The notes beneath the pieces are model-generated. The model did not search any database. It was given only the letters and a program-made list of their open reading frames with translations, and was not told the DNA's origin. From Rhodococcus aetherivorans (lineage in GTDB: Bacteria > Actinomycetota > Actinomycetes > Mycobacteriales > Mycobacteriaceae), in assembly GCF_011058165.1 (NCBI RefSeq), contig NZ_JAALEG010000023.1:1-64000 (forward strand): 64,000 nt of DNA, in the 5' to 3' direction. The first letter of the stretch is position 1. Every line of letters starts with the position of its first letter. The position numbers and the translations under genes were made by a program. Shown piece by piece: positions 9,628 to 16,980 of this stretch.

Positions 9628-11843
9628 CAGCATTCCTCGGGCACGACGGGGATGGGCAGGCCCGAAGGGGCGGGTTCGGCCACACCCTGCAGATTGGTGA
9701 TCGGCAGCGGGTCACCCTGACGAACCTCGATGCCGACCAGGTGAGGCAGGTGCAGCGCGGTCGGCATGTCGACCTGCTCGACCGGGGTACCGCCCTCGCC
9801 GGCGAGCTGCACGTCGAAGACCTTCCCGACGCCGTCGACCCGGGCCACCACCGCGGTCAGCTCCAGTCGGCTCACTGGGGTGAGCAGCGGCCAGCCGGTG
9901 CCGGGGTGTCCGCCGGTGAGAGGCGACAGGTAGGCCCGGACCGCGGCCTTGGCGGCCTCCCGCACGGGGCCCACCGCGCGTCCGGGCATCACGTCGATAC
10001 CGATGGACGCCCAGACCGGCACGTAGACCGGGCCGCGCAGGTGAACTTCTGTGGTCAGCAGCCGCCGGTCCTCGACGTAGTCGCACACGGCCCGCAGGAA
10101 GTGCTGGTCGGGCGTGGGCGCATCGGGCGATACCGGGTCGTGCAGTGGGATGAGAAGCAGCGTCACCACGCCGGGCAGCTGCTGACCGGGAAGGTCCGGG
10201 TGCACCAGGGGCAGCGCCTCGACGCGTCCGAGATCGACACCCGGGGTCTGGCGAGTGACGTCTTCGAAGTCGGCCGGGGCTACCATCCGGTCGCGGTGGC
10301 GCACGAACGCCGCGATCGACCGCTCGGCCTGCGCGACGGTGGGGGCTTCGTCGCCGCCCCAGGTCGGCAACGGGTTGGCGACCCGCGCGCCGGCCGGCAG
10401 GAACGGCGCCTGGGAGATCGAGCCGGCGCCGACGAGGCCCTGGCGGCCGCCTCCGGTGTCGTAGGAGGCGACGATCGCGGCGCCCTTGGGTGGCCGGGCC
10501 CCATGCAGGCCGTCGCCGAAGACCAGCTCGCCGGCCGCGGCCCCGAACTTGACGACACGGCTCGGCAGGTTCGGGTCGGGCGCGATCCCCGGACGCCCGG
10601 AGGGTGCACCGGTCGGTATCTCGGGTCCGGCCTGCATCAGGTCGTCGACCAACCCCCACGCCTGGCCGTCGATGATGATCTCGACGGTGTCCGGCAGCAC
10701 CGGCACGTTGGCGAGGCGGTAATGCTGGTCTGGCAGCCCGCTGCCGTGACCGACCAGCTCGCGGGTGATGCGGGTGCACTGTTCGACGAGTGCGGCGTTG
10801 GCGCCGATCCAGGTCAGACGGGCGGTACGGCGACCGGCGGCATCGCGACCCGCGCCGCCCGCGGTCCGCATCCGTATCCAGGTGATGAGCCGCTCGGCGT
10901 CGGAGCCCTCAAGCATCGGGGGGAACGCGCCGACTCCGGCCTCCAGGGGGTCCAGGTCGTCCCAATGGTTCAGCTGCTGCGACGACGGCAACAACAGCTC
11001 CACCACACCCGGTTCGGCGAGGACATTGGTGTCCGTGCGGGTCTCGATCGGCCGGTAGGTGGGGACGCGGCCGGCGGCGGAGGCGGACAGGGCGACCGAG
11101 GTGTCAGGCAGATGGAACTCGAACGCCTCGGTGCTGGTCGCGGCGGCCGAGCCGGCCGGCGGCAACACGACCGTGTCGAGAGTCACGTCGGGGACGACGC
11201 CGAGGGTCAGGACCGTGCCGCCGAGTAGCTCGCGAGCCGGCGTGACTTCGGCCGCGCGGCGGGCCAGCACTGCCAGCCAGATCGCGCCGTCGACGGTGCT
11301 GGCCGCATCCACGGTGTTGGCACCGGTCGCCGACCACATGACCGGCTCGGTCCGGTAGTAGTCGAAGGTGGCGCCCTCGTCGAGGAAGCTGCCGAACAGC
11401 AGCGCGTACTGCTCATCGAAGCCCTCCTCGGCCGCCACACGCCGCTTGACGTAGGCGCGGACCTGCACCGGAGCCGCGGTCAGCCCGGTTGTGGTCCGGA
11501 ACGGCACCCGACTTGCCAACACCTCCTGACCGGTGGGGATCGAGGTGACCTCGAGCCGGCCCTTGGGGAAGTCGAACGCCACGACGCCCCGGGCGGCGGT
11601 GGCGGGTGGGATGTCGATCCCGAGCAGCTCGAAGAAGGTGAGCCGGACCCGGTCGGGGATGAGGCGGGCCTGGTAGAGCAGGTTCTCCGACATGAACGCC
11701 CACAGCTGCAGCAGGGTCATGCCGGGATCTGCGTCGGTGAAGTTGCGCCACTCCGGGTTATGCACGGGTATACGGGCGGTCGCTTCGGCGAGCAACTCGC
11801 GGTAGGTGCGGTCGTCGATGCGCGGAGGTTCGAGGATGTTCAT
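9627..11843 (-). CDS. Baseplate assembly protein J-like (Afp11-type wedge)
   Basis: A 738-residue protein with the N-terminal signature of putative baseplate assembly proteins (TIGR02243 type): NPEWRNFTDADPGMTLLQLW, FMSENLLYQARLIPD, LTFFELLGIDIPPATAARG. The middle contains FGDGLHGARPPKGAAIVASY, and the C-terminus has the J-like features VTRQTPGVDLGRVEALPLVH and VTLLLIPLHDP. In T4 terms it corresponds to gp6, which forms the wedge ring around the hub and triggers sheath contraction. The start overlaps the gp25 stop by ATGA, as expected for subunits of one wedge. Length is within the usual 600-1000 for this family. Confidence 0.93.
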   Translation of the reverse strand: MNILEPPRIDDRTYRELLAEATARIPVHNPEWRNFTDADPGMTLLQLWAFMSENLLYQARLIPDRVRLTFFELLGIDIPPATAARGVVAFDFPKGRLEVTSIPTGQEVLASRVPFRTTTGLTAAPVQVRAYVKRRVAAEEGFDEQYALLFGSFLDEGATFDYYRTEPVMWSATGANTVDAASTVDGAIWLAVLARRAAEVTPARELLGGTVLTLGVVPDVTLDTVVLPPAGSAAATSTEAFEFHLPDTSVALSASAAGRVPTYRPIETRTDTNVLAEPGVVELLLPSSQQLNHWDDLDPLEAGVGAFPPMLEGSDAERLITWIRMRTAGGAGRDAAGRRTARLTWIGANAALVEQCTRITRELVGHGSGLPDQHYRLANVPVLPDTVEIIIDGQAWGLVDDLMQAGPEIPTGAPSGRPGIAPDPNLPSRVVKFGAAAGELVFGDGLHGARPPKGAAIVASYDTGGGRQGLVGAGSISQAPFLPAGARVANPLPTWGGDEAPTVAQAERSIAAFVRHRDRMVAPADFEDVTRQTPGVDLGRVEALPLVHPDLPGQQLPGVVTLLLIPLHDPVSPDAPTPDQHFLRAVCDYVEDRRLLTTEVHLRGPVYVPVWASIGIDVMPGRAVGPVREAAKAAVRAYLSPLTGGHPGTGWPLLTPVSRLELTAVVARVDGVGKVFDVQLAGEGGTPVEQVDMPTALHLPHLVGIEVRQGDPLPITNLQGVAEPAPSGLPIPVVPEEC

Positions 11844-12253
11844 GCTGCCGGCCCCCCGGCGACGGGCACCGCCAGCTCAACGTGTTCGTGGGTCTGGGTG
11901 GCCACCAGGGTGTAGTTGATGGACACGGTGGCGCGCGCCGGGTCGTCTGGGTGTGCGGCGACCAGCACCGAGCCGACGGCGACGCGAGGTTCCCAGCGCC
12001 GCAGCGCATGGTCGATCTTTTCCTCTATGAGCCGGTGGGTCGCAGGGATGTTCGGCTCGAACAGGAACGCGCGGAGCCCAGCCCCGAAGTTCGGCAGCAT
12101 GATCCGCTCCCCCGGCTCGGTGGTAAGAATGATGCGGATCGCGTCACGCACGCTGCGGTGCCCGATCGCCCACCCGAATCGTCCGTCGGCGTCCAGGCGC
12201 GGCGGAAAGGCGATGCCCTGTCCGAAGAGGTCGGCGTCCGTCGGGGTGGCCAT
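11840..12253 (-). CDS. gp25-like baseplate wedge protein (GPW/gp25 family)
   Basis: A 137-residue protein. A longer frame starts 42 codons upstream, but the ATG at 12253 is chosen because it overlaps the stop of the preceding gene and gives the family-typical N-terminus (MATPTDADLFGQGIAFPPRL). Hallmarks are GWAIGHRSVRDAIRIILTT, PGERIMLPNFGAGLRAFLFE, then a helix and WEPRVAVGSVLVAAHPDD. gp25 proteins initiate sheath polymerisation at the baseplate and hold the wedge together. The EPR/WEPRV core motif is present. Neighbours are the J-like wedge and the hydrophobic-tail protein. Confidence 0.94.
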   Translation of the reverse strand: MATPTDADLFGQGIAFPPRLDADGRFGWAIGHRSVRDAIRIILTTEPGERIMLPNFGAGLRAFLFEPNIPATHRLIEEKIDHALRRWEPRVAVGSVLVAAHPDDPARATVSINYTLVATQTHEHVELAVPVAGGPAA

Positions 12254-13851
12254 CACGGCGCTTTCGGCAGGCAGAATCTGAACAGCGGAACCCAGAAGAA
12301 CACGATGTTGAGCAGCGATACGATGATCATCAGCAGCACCAGGGCGCAGATGGTGATGATCGGAATCGACAGCGAGCACACCAGGCCGAGATCGAGCGGG
12401 CGTTCACCGGGGATGTTGCCCTCGTCGAGGTCTTTGAGTTTGATCGCCTGGACGCGTTCCATCTGCCTGCGCAGCTGCGCCGACAGTTCGATTGTGACGG
12501 CCCGGGGGAACTTGCGCAGACCCTCTAGCGAGGTGTCGACCGGCAGCACGATGCGGTTCTGCCGGAACGGCGCGTCGGGGTCGTAGAAGTGGGCGAGCTG
12601 GAAAGCCTCCGTCGGCGCGCTGATCGTCAGTCGGTGCGATGGCGGGCAGTGCGGGCGCTCGTAGACCAGACGCGCCGCGTACACCGCGCCGTCGAGCCTG
12701 CTCGGCGTTACCGGTAGAGGACCCGGCGGACCGGTCGGCGGCACGGTGACCGGTTGCACAGCGCCGAGCGAGTTGCTGACCAGCCGATAGAATGGATCGG
12801 TCAGGGGGTCCTTCGCCGGCGTGACGCCGAGATCTTTGACCCCGTGGACGACGTCGTCGACCGAGATCCCGGTGACGGGCGCGGGCGGTGCAGCGAGTTC
12901 GGCCAGCACCGCGTTGCGGTTGGCGTGAGCTTCGTGCAACGCCGACAGCCAGTTCGGCGCACCGGTGTCGGCCCGGAACTGGGTCTGGGTGAGCCGGGAT
13001 GTGAGTATGCCGGGGAAGCCCGCCGTCGCGCTGCCTTGCCACACAGCGGGCAGCTCCTCAGCGAAGAAGGTGGCCAAGTCGACCAGCGCGAAGAAGGTCG
13101 CCTCCCGGAATCGCTCGAGGGTCGAGGCGCTGGTGGGCCGCGGGAGCTGGCACAGGGTCTTGAGCCCGTACACGATGTTCACCAGCCGGGCGCGCCCGGG
13201 CAACGCCAGCTCACCGGCCGGATCGTCGGCGGCCGGGCCGACCGCCTCGGCCGGCAGCGCCGCCTCGTAGCGCTCGCGCGCGGCGACCGGCACCGTGGTG
13301 GCCAGCATGCGGCGCCGGTGCCCGTCGACGTAGGTGATGGGGAACATCGGCAGACGCTCCTCGCCGGCGGCCAGCCCCCCCGGCGCTGCCACCCATCTAC
13401 CGGCGGTGCCCGACGGCACCCAGCCGAACTCCCGGAACGTGGACCGGTCCGACGGGTCAACCCGGGTGGCGCGGACCGGCTCGAGTCGGCGCAGCACACA
13501 GAAGACAGACTCGTCGCGACCCGGGTGCACAGCCTTGTCCGGCACCCCGTAGCGCTGGCACACCAGGCCCCCGGTCACTAGGTAGAACCGGCCGTGCAGC
13601 GGGTGGTAGAGCCGCGGCACCTGGCTCGTTGCGGGTGGTGTGAGGCCCGCCGCGGGTTGTCGCCAGGTTTCATGCCGCAGCACGAACCCCCCGATGTCGC
13701 GCCGTGCGGGGTCGTCGAGGCTGGCCTGCAGCCGAGTCATGAAATCATCGGTGTCGAAACGCAGGATCGCCGGCCGGTCGAGATCGACGGCGCCGGTGAG
13801 GCCGTCGCGCCACAGCGGCGGCGCGGTCTTCCAGATCGCTCGGTCGCGCAT
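12253..13851 (-). CDS. eCIS protein with hydrophobic C-terminal tail
   Basis: A 532-residue protein starting MRDRAIWKTAPPLWRDG. The first ~480 residues are soluble in character. There is a region describing long helices around residues 215-300 (ARLVNIVYGLKTLCQL, FREATFFALVDLATFFAEEL). From about residue 485 the sequence is strongly hydrophobic for ~40 residues (LVCSLSIPIITICALVLLMI, then VSLLNIVFFWVPLFRFCL) and ends with LPKAP. That is long enough for one or two membrane passes or a membrane hairpin. It lies between the gpV-like spike and gp25, so it is likely a baseplate-zone protein. A membrane-docking role for the assembled particle is an attractive inference; no family name is assigned. 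Confidence 0.8.
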   Translation of the reverse strand: MRDRAIWKTAPPLWRDGLTGAVDLDRPAILRFDTDDFMTRLQASLDDPARRDIGGFVLRHETWRQPAAGLTPPATSQVPRLYHPLHGRFYLVTGGLVCQRYGVPDKAVHPGRDESVFCVLRRLEPVRATRVDPSDRSTFREFGWVPSGTAGRWVAAPGGLAAGEERLPMFPITYVDGHRRRMLATTVPVAARERYEAALPAEAVGPAADDPAGELALPGRARLVNIVYGLKTLCQLPRPTSASTLERFREATFFALVDLATFFAEELPAVWQGSATAGFPGILTSRLTQTQFRADTGAPNWLSALHEAHANRNAVLAELAAPPAPVTGISVDDVVHGVKDLGVTPAKDPLTDPFYRLVSNSLGAVQPVTVPPTGPPGPLPVTPSRLDGAVYAARLVYERPHCPPSHRLTISAPTEAFQLAHFYDPDAPFRQNRIVLPVDTSLEGLRKFPRAVTIELSAQLRRQMERVQAIKLKDLDEGNIPGERPLDLGLVCSLSIPIITICALVLLMIIVSLLNIVFFWVPLFRFCLPKAP

Positions 13852-13857
13852 GGCCGC

Positions 13858-14568
13858 CTACCACATGTTCCCTGCGCCGGGCGAGTAGCTGGCGCTCACT
13901 ATCGAATTCGTGATGACGGCGTCGGCCTGGATGACGCCGCTGAACCTGGCCATCCCGGCGTTCACCGTGACCGAGCCGGCGCTGATGTCGACGGTGCTGG
14001 CATTGACCGTCACCTTGACCGCGCACTCGATGCTGACACCGCTCGCGGCGAGGGTGACGGTGTTGCCGTTGCCGTCGCGCACGGTGATGACGCCGGGCCC
14101 GTCACCGAGGGTGATCATCTGTCCACCCGGGGTCTCGAGGTGCAGCCGTTCTCGCCCGGCGGTGTCGTCGAAGGTCAGCACGACACCGTTGCGGGAGTGG
14201 ATCGAGCGAATATCGTTGCTGGGGCCCATCGTCTCGGGGGGCGCGTCCTGCCCGTTCCACAGCGCGCCGATGACGTATGGCTGGTCGGGGTCACCAGCCC
14301 AGAACGCGGCGAGTACCTCGTCGTCGACCTCAGGGACAAACCAGGTGCCGCGACCGGCGCCGGCCATCAGCGTCGCCAGCCGCGCCCACGTCTCGTAGCC
14401 GTCGCGGTCGGTGTCGGGCGTCCAAGGAAGCCGGATCCGCACGCGGCCCTGGCCGTCGGGGTCGGCGACGTCGGTGACCGTCGCCGGGTACACCCCGTAG
14501 AGCGGGCCTGCGGGCCGGCAGGAGCGGGGGGGTGCCGCGGCGGTACGCAACTCATCGGAGAGGGTCAT
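13858..14568 (-). CDS. Baseplate assembly protein V-like spike (gpV/VgrG C-terminal type)
   Basis: A 236-residue protein. Residues ~24-110 are the OB-fold of gpV/gp5-type spikes: GVYPATVTDVADPDGQGRVR, RIRLPWTPDTDRDGYETWAR, TWFVPEVDDEVLAAFW, DPDQPYVIGALWNG. Residues ~125-236 are short repeating strands (SRNGVVLTFDDTAGRERL, MITLGDGPGVITVRDGNGN, ASTVDISAGSVTVNAG), consistent with a trimeric beta-helix needle. It starts with ATG overlapping the hub stop (ATGA). In Afp/PVC the hub and spike are fused in one VgrG-like protein; here they are separate, as in P2/T4-type phages. No PAAR repeat is seen at the tip. Confidence 0.93.
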   Translation of the reverse strand: MTLSDELRTAAAPPRSCRPAGPLYGVYPATVTDVADPDGQGRVRIRLPWTPDTDRDGYETWARLATLMAGAGRGTWFVPEVDDEVLAAFWAGDPDQPYVIGALWNGQDAPPETMGPSNDIRSIHSRNGVVLTFDDTAGRERLHLETPGGQMITLGDGPGVITVRDGNGNTVTLAASGVSIECAVKVTVNASTVDISAGSVTVNAGMARFSGVIQADAVITNSIVSASYSPGAGNMW

Positions 14569-15644
14569 GGCGCTCCCGCCAACCCGGGCCGCTCGGCGCG
14601 GAACCGGGTCTGGTAGCCGTGGTGGGCGTCGAAGATGTGCTCGACCTCGATCAGGGTGTACCGGCCGCTGAACCCGGCACCCAGGCCGGCGAGGTTCACG
14701 CGGGTGCCGACTCGAAGGCGGGCATCGCCCTCCGTTCGTCCGGTGGCGGTGACGAAGCGCCGAGCGGTGGTTCGCAACGCCGTGTCGGCCTGCGCCCGTG
14801 CCTGCGCACTGGTGGACGGCGTGGTGTGCACGAGGGTTTCGGTACGGGCGGTGAGCGCCCGCGCAAGCAGGTCCACCCCGGCGATGTCACCGCCGAGTTC
14901 GGTATGGATGACGGCGACGTCGGCCTCGGCGACGATCGGCTCCTTGGCGGCCACGTCCCAACCGGCCACCACGATCTTGCTGCGCTGGTGGGCCAGATCG
15001 GCCAGCACCGACAGCTCGCGCAGGTCCGAGTTGTAGGTCAGGGTCACCTCGTCGCCGCGGGGTTGTGACCGCCTGGCGACGTGGACGGTCGAGCCGTCGA
15101 TCCACAGGTCGGCGTCGAGCATGTGGGCCCGGTCGCGGATGAACGCGAGATCGCTCTGATTGAGCTGGGCGATGTGGCGGTGTGTGGGGCCCTCGACATC
15201 GATCGACGGCGTCAGCCCGTGGGTGTTGACGACCTCGCGGATGACGTCGGCGTCGGCGACGTCGTCGAAACTGCGGGTCCGCCGGGTCATCCGCAGGTCT
15301 TGGAGCCGGTCCTCGGCGAGGAACACGATCTCGGGTGTGCGGGATTCGGGATAGTGCGCCTCGATCCCAGTCACCACGCCGTGAAACACGCTGCCGGCCC
15401 GGTCACCGTCACCCAGCCGCACACCCAGCCGGCTGCCGAAATCGACTGTGTCGCGGGTGTTGAACACATACCCGTCCGGAGGGTCGCCGCTCCAGTTTCC
15501 CGCGACGAGTTCGCACCGGAACAGCCCTTCGGTGGTCTCGGTCACGACCACCGACAGCACCCGGGCGGTCAGCTCGGCCGATTCGGCGTCGTCGAGCTCC
15601 ACGACCGGCCGCGCGGTATAGAGCACACTGGTGGCAAGCGTCAT
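14565..15644 (-). CDS. Phage late control D-like hub protein
   Basis: A 359-residue protein of the gpD/gp27 hub type. Typical features are ELVAGNWSGDPPDGYVF near residue 48, DFGSRLGVRLGD, VFHGVVTGIEAHYPE, EIVFLAEDRLQDLRMTRRTR, then VVNTHGLTPSIDVEG and LNQSDLAFIRDRAHMLDADL. The C-terminus carries LRVGTRVNLAGLGAGFSGRY and IEVEHIFDAHHGYQTRFRAE, the usual ending of these hub proteins. It forms the trimeric ring that joins tube to spike. One base separates it from the small DUF5908-like gene, and its stop overlaps the spike start. Confidence 0.93.
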   Translation of the reverse strand: MTLATSVLYTARPVVELDDAESAELTARVLSVVVTETTEGLFRCELVAGNWSGDPPDGYVFNTRDTVDFGSRLGVRLGDGDRAGSVFHGVVTGIEAHYPESRTPEIVFLAEDRLQDLRMTRRTRSFDDVADADVIREVVNTHGLTPSIDVEGPTHRHIAQLNQSDLAFIRDRAHMLDADLWIDGSTVHVARRSQPRGDEVTLTYNSDLRELSVLADLAHQRSKIVVAGWDVAAKEPIVAEADVAVIHTELGGDIAGVDLLARALTARTETLVHTTPSTSAQARAQADTALRTTARRFVTATGRTEGDARLRVGTRVNLAGLGAGFSGRYTLIEVEHIFDAHHGYQTRFRAERPGLAGAP

Positions 15645-15645
15645 C

Positions 15646-15816
15646 TCAGTCCGCCCTGACCCGCTCGGCGCGGTCGGCGAGGTGACGGATCACCGCGCGC
15701 AGGTCGGATGGGGTCGGCGCGGCCGCCGGCGGGATGCGCGCCGGCGAGTTCACCGGGCCGTTCGGTGCCGGTTCCGCGGTGGTGATCACCTCGAGTTCGT
15801 TGATGATGACGCTCAC
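15646..15816 (-). CDS. Small DUF5908-like (Afp6-like) eCIS protein
   Basis: A 56-residue ORF beginning at GTG 15816, which overlaps the stop of the LysM-type gene (GTGA), and ending one base before the hub ATG. The product starts VSVIINELEVITTAEPAP and ends in a helix RAVIRHLADRAERVRAD. The N-terminal I-x-E-L-x-V strand pattern and the position between tube/LysM and hub genes fit the small DUF5908/Afp6 proteins found in many eCIS loci. The function of those proteins is not settled; an assembly or chaperone role is possible. The tight coupling on both sides is the main evidence that it is real. Confidence 0.72.
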   Translation of the reverse strand: MSVIINELEVITTAEPAPNGPVNSPARIPPAAAPTPSDLRAVIRHLADRAERVRAD

Positions 15817-16523
15817 GCTCGGCCCCCGGTCAGGCTGATGGAGGTGCTGAGGTCGACGAGCGTGCCAGGGTCGAGGCGGCGCGGGTTCTCGATCCCGTTG
15901 GCGATGGCCACGCCTTGCCAGCCCGCAGCGCCGACCCCACGCCGCCGGTCGCGGTCGATCATCTGCTGCAGGCTGTCGCCGGCCTGGGCCTGCCGGCGTG
16001 GTGAGGTGCCCGGCACGTCGCCGCCCGAGGACGGCGGCGGCGGTTCGTGGAACTGAATATCCTGGCTAGTGATCGAGATCGACACCTTGGCGCGCAGCGG
16101 GCGGCCATCGGCGCTGAAGAACTCCAGCGTCTCGTCCATGGAGTCCATGACGCCCTCGAACAGGAACGATCCCCAGGCGAACCGGACCGCCGGGGGAGCC
16201 ATTCCCTGACCCTGCCGGATCGGTGTGATGAAGTGGTTGACCTTCTTGGTGGTGCGGCGCACATCGTCTTCGTCGGCGCGGGCCGAGGCGTCAAACCAGA
16301 GCTCGACGCTGAGCTTGGTGGAGCTCTTGCTGACGAACTGGATCGCGGCGCCGCCCGACTGGTCGCCGCCTTCCATGGTGTTCGAGTAGCCGACCTTGAG
16401 GGTCTCCGGGTTGAACTGAACCTCGACGGTCGTGTTGGGGTTGGTTTCGCGTGACTCGGCGTCGCCGTCGCCGAGCTCGATCTGGATGAGCTTGGCCTTC
16501 GCCAGCGGGGCGGGTTCAGGCAT
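15813..16523 (-). CDS. CIS tube/LysM-type adaptor (Afp7-like)
   Basis: A 236-residue protein. The start at ATG 16523 gives MPEPAPLAKAKLIQIELG and overlaps the end of the tube gene by eight bases. The core is characteristic of this family: VEVQFNPETLKVGYSN, KSSTKLSVELWFDASA, RRTTKKVNHFITP, PAVRFAWGSFLFEGVMDSMD, ETLEFFSADGRPLRAKVSIS. These proteins cap the baseplate end of the inner tube and connect it to the hub. The C-terminus past residue ~165 is low complexity, then TGTLVDLSTSISL-like strands; a full LysM repeat is not obvious, so the C-terminal LysM found in some homologues may be degenerate here. Confidence 0.92.
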   Translation of the reverse strand: MPEPAPLAKAKLIQIELGDGDAESRETNPNTTVEVQFNPETLKVGYSNTMEGGDQSGGAAIQFVSKSSTKLSVELWFDASARADEDDVRRTTKKVNHFITPIRQGQGMAPPAVRFAWGSFLFEGVMDSMDETLEFFSADGRPLRAKVSISITSQDIQFHEPPPPSSGGDVPGTSPRRQAQAGDSLQQMIDRDRRRGVGAAGWQGVAIANGIENPRRLDPGTLVDLSTSISLTGGRA

Positions 16524-16980
16524 GCTGCTCACCCCCGCTCGGGGGGACCAGCCGCATGCCCTCGTAGGCGATCTCAATCTCCTCGATCGCGATGCCGCCC
16601 TCTTTGGCGTTCAGGTCGGGTGCCTTGAGTTTGACGGGTAGGCAGCGCGTCAGCCGCAGCGAGTAAGCAGTCGCGGTGCGATCTGGGGTACGGACCTCGA
16701 TCTCGCAGTCGGCGCGCCGGTGACGCCCGTCATCGCGGTGCACCTGGTCGAACCAATTCCACAGGTCGAACGTTTCACTCATACCTCGCTTGAGGGTGGC
16801 CGTGCCGTAGGAGACGGGGCCCGCGAGGTGCACCGGCCCGGCATTGTTGCCACCTTCCATGATGGTTTTGGCGGTGGCCGACATCTCCAGGCCAGCGCAC
16901 TCGGCGAAGGCGGCCTCACACAGCGGGCCGCCGTCACCGGTGTCGATGCGGATCAGGAAATTGAAAGTCTGGTGGATCAC
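16516..16980 (-). CDS. Tail tube protein 2 (gp19/Afp5-like)
   Basis: A 154-residue protein starting at GTG 16980, which overlaps the sheath 2 stop (GTGTGA) and has GGGGAGGAG a few bases upstream. A longer open frame extends upstream but runs antiparallel to nothing functional and lies inside the sheath gene. Family features are VIHQTFNFLIRIDTGDGGPL, EAAFAECAGLEMSATAKTI, then KRGMSETFDLWNWFDQVHRD and LKAPDLNAKEGGIAIEEIEI. It resembles tube proteins that form the last rings next to the baseplate. It is slightly divergent from tube 1, as is usual where two tube paralogues occur. Confidence 0.92.
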   Translation of the reverse strand: MIHQTFNFLIRIDTGDGGPLCEAAFAECAGLEMSATAKTIMEGGNNAGPVHLAGPVSYGTATLKRGMSETFDLWNWFDQVHRDDGRHRRADCEIEVRTPDRTATAYSLRLTRCLPVKLKAPDLNAKEGGIAIEEIEIAYEGMRLVPPSGGEQHA

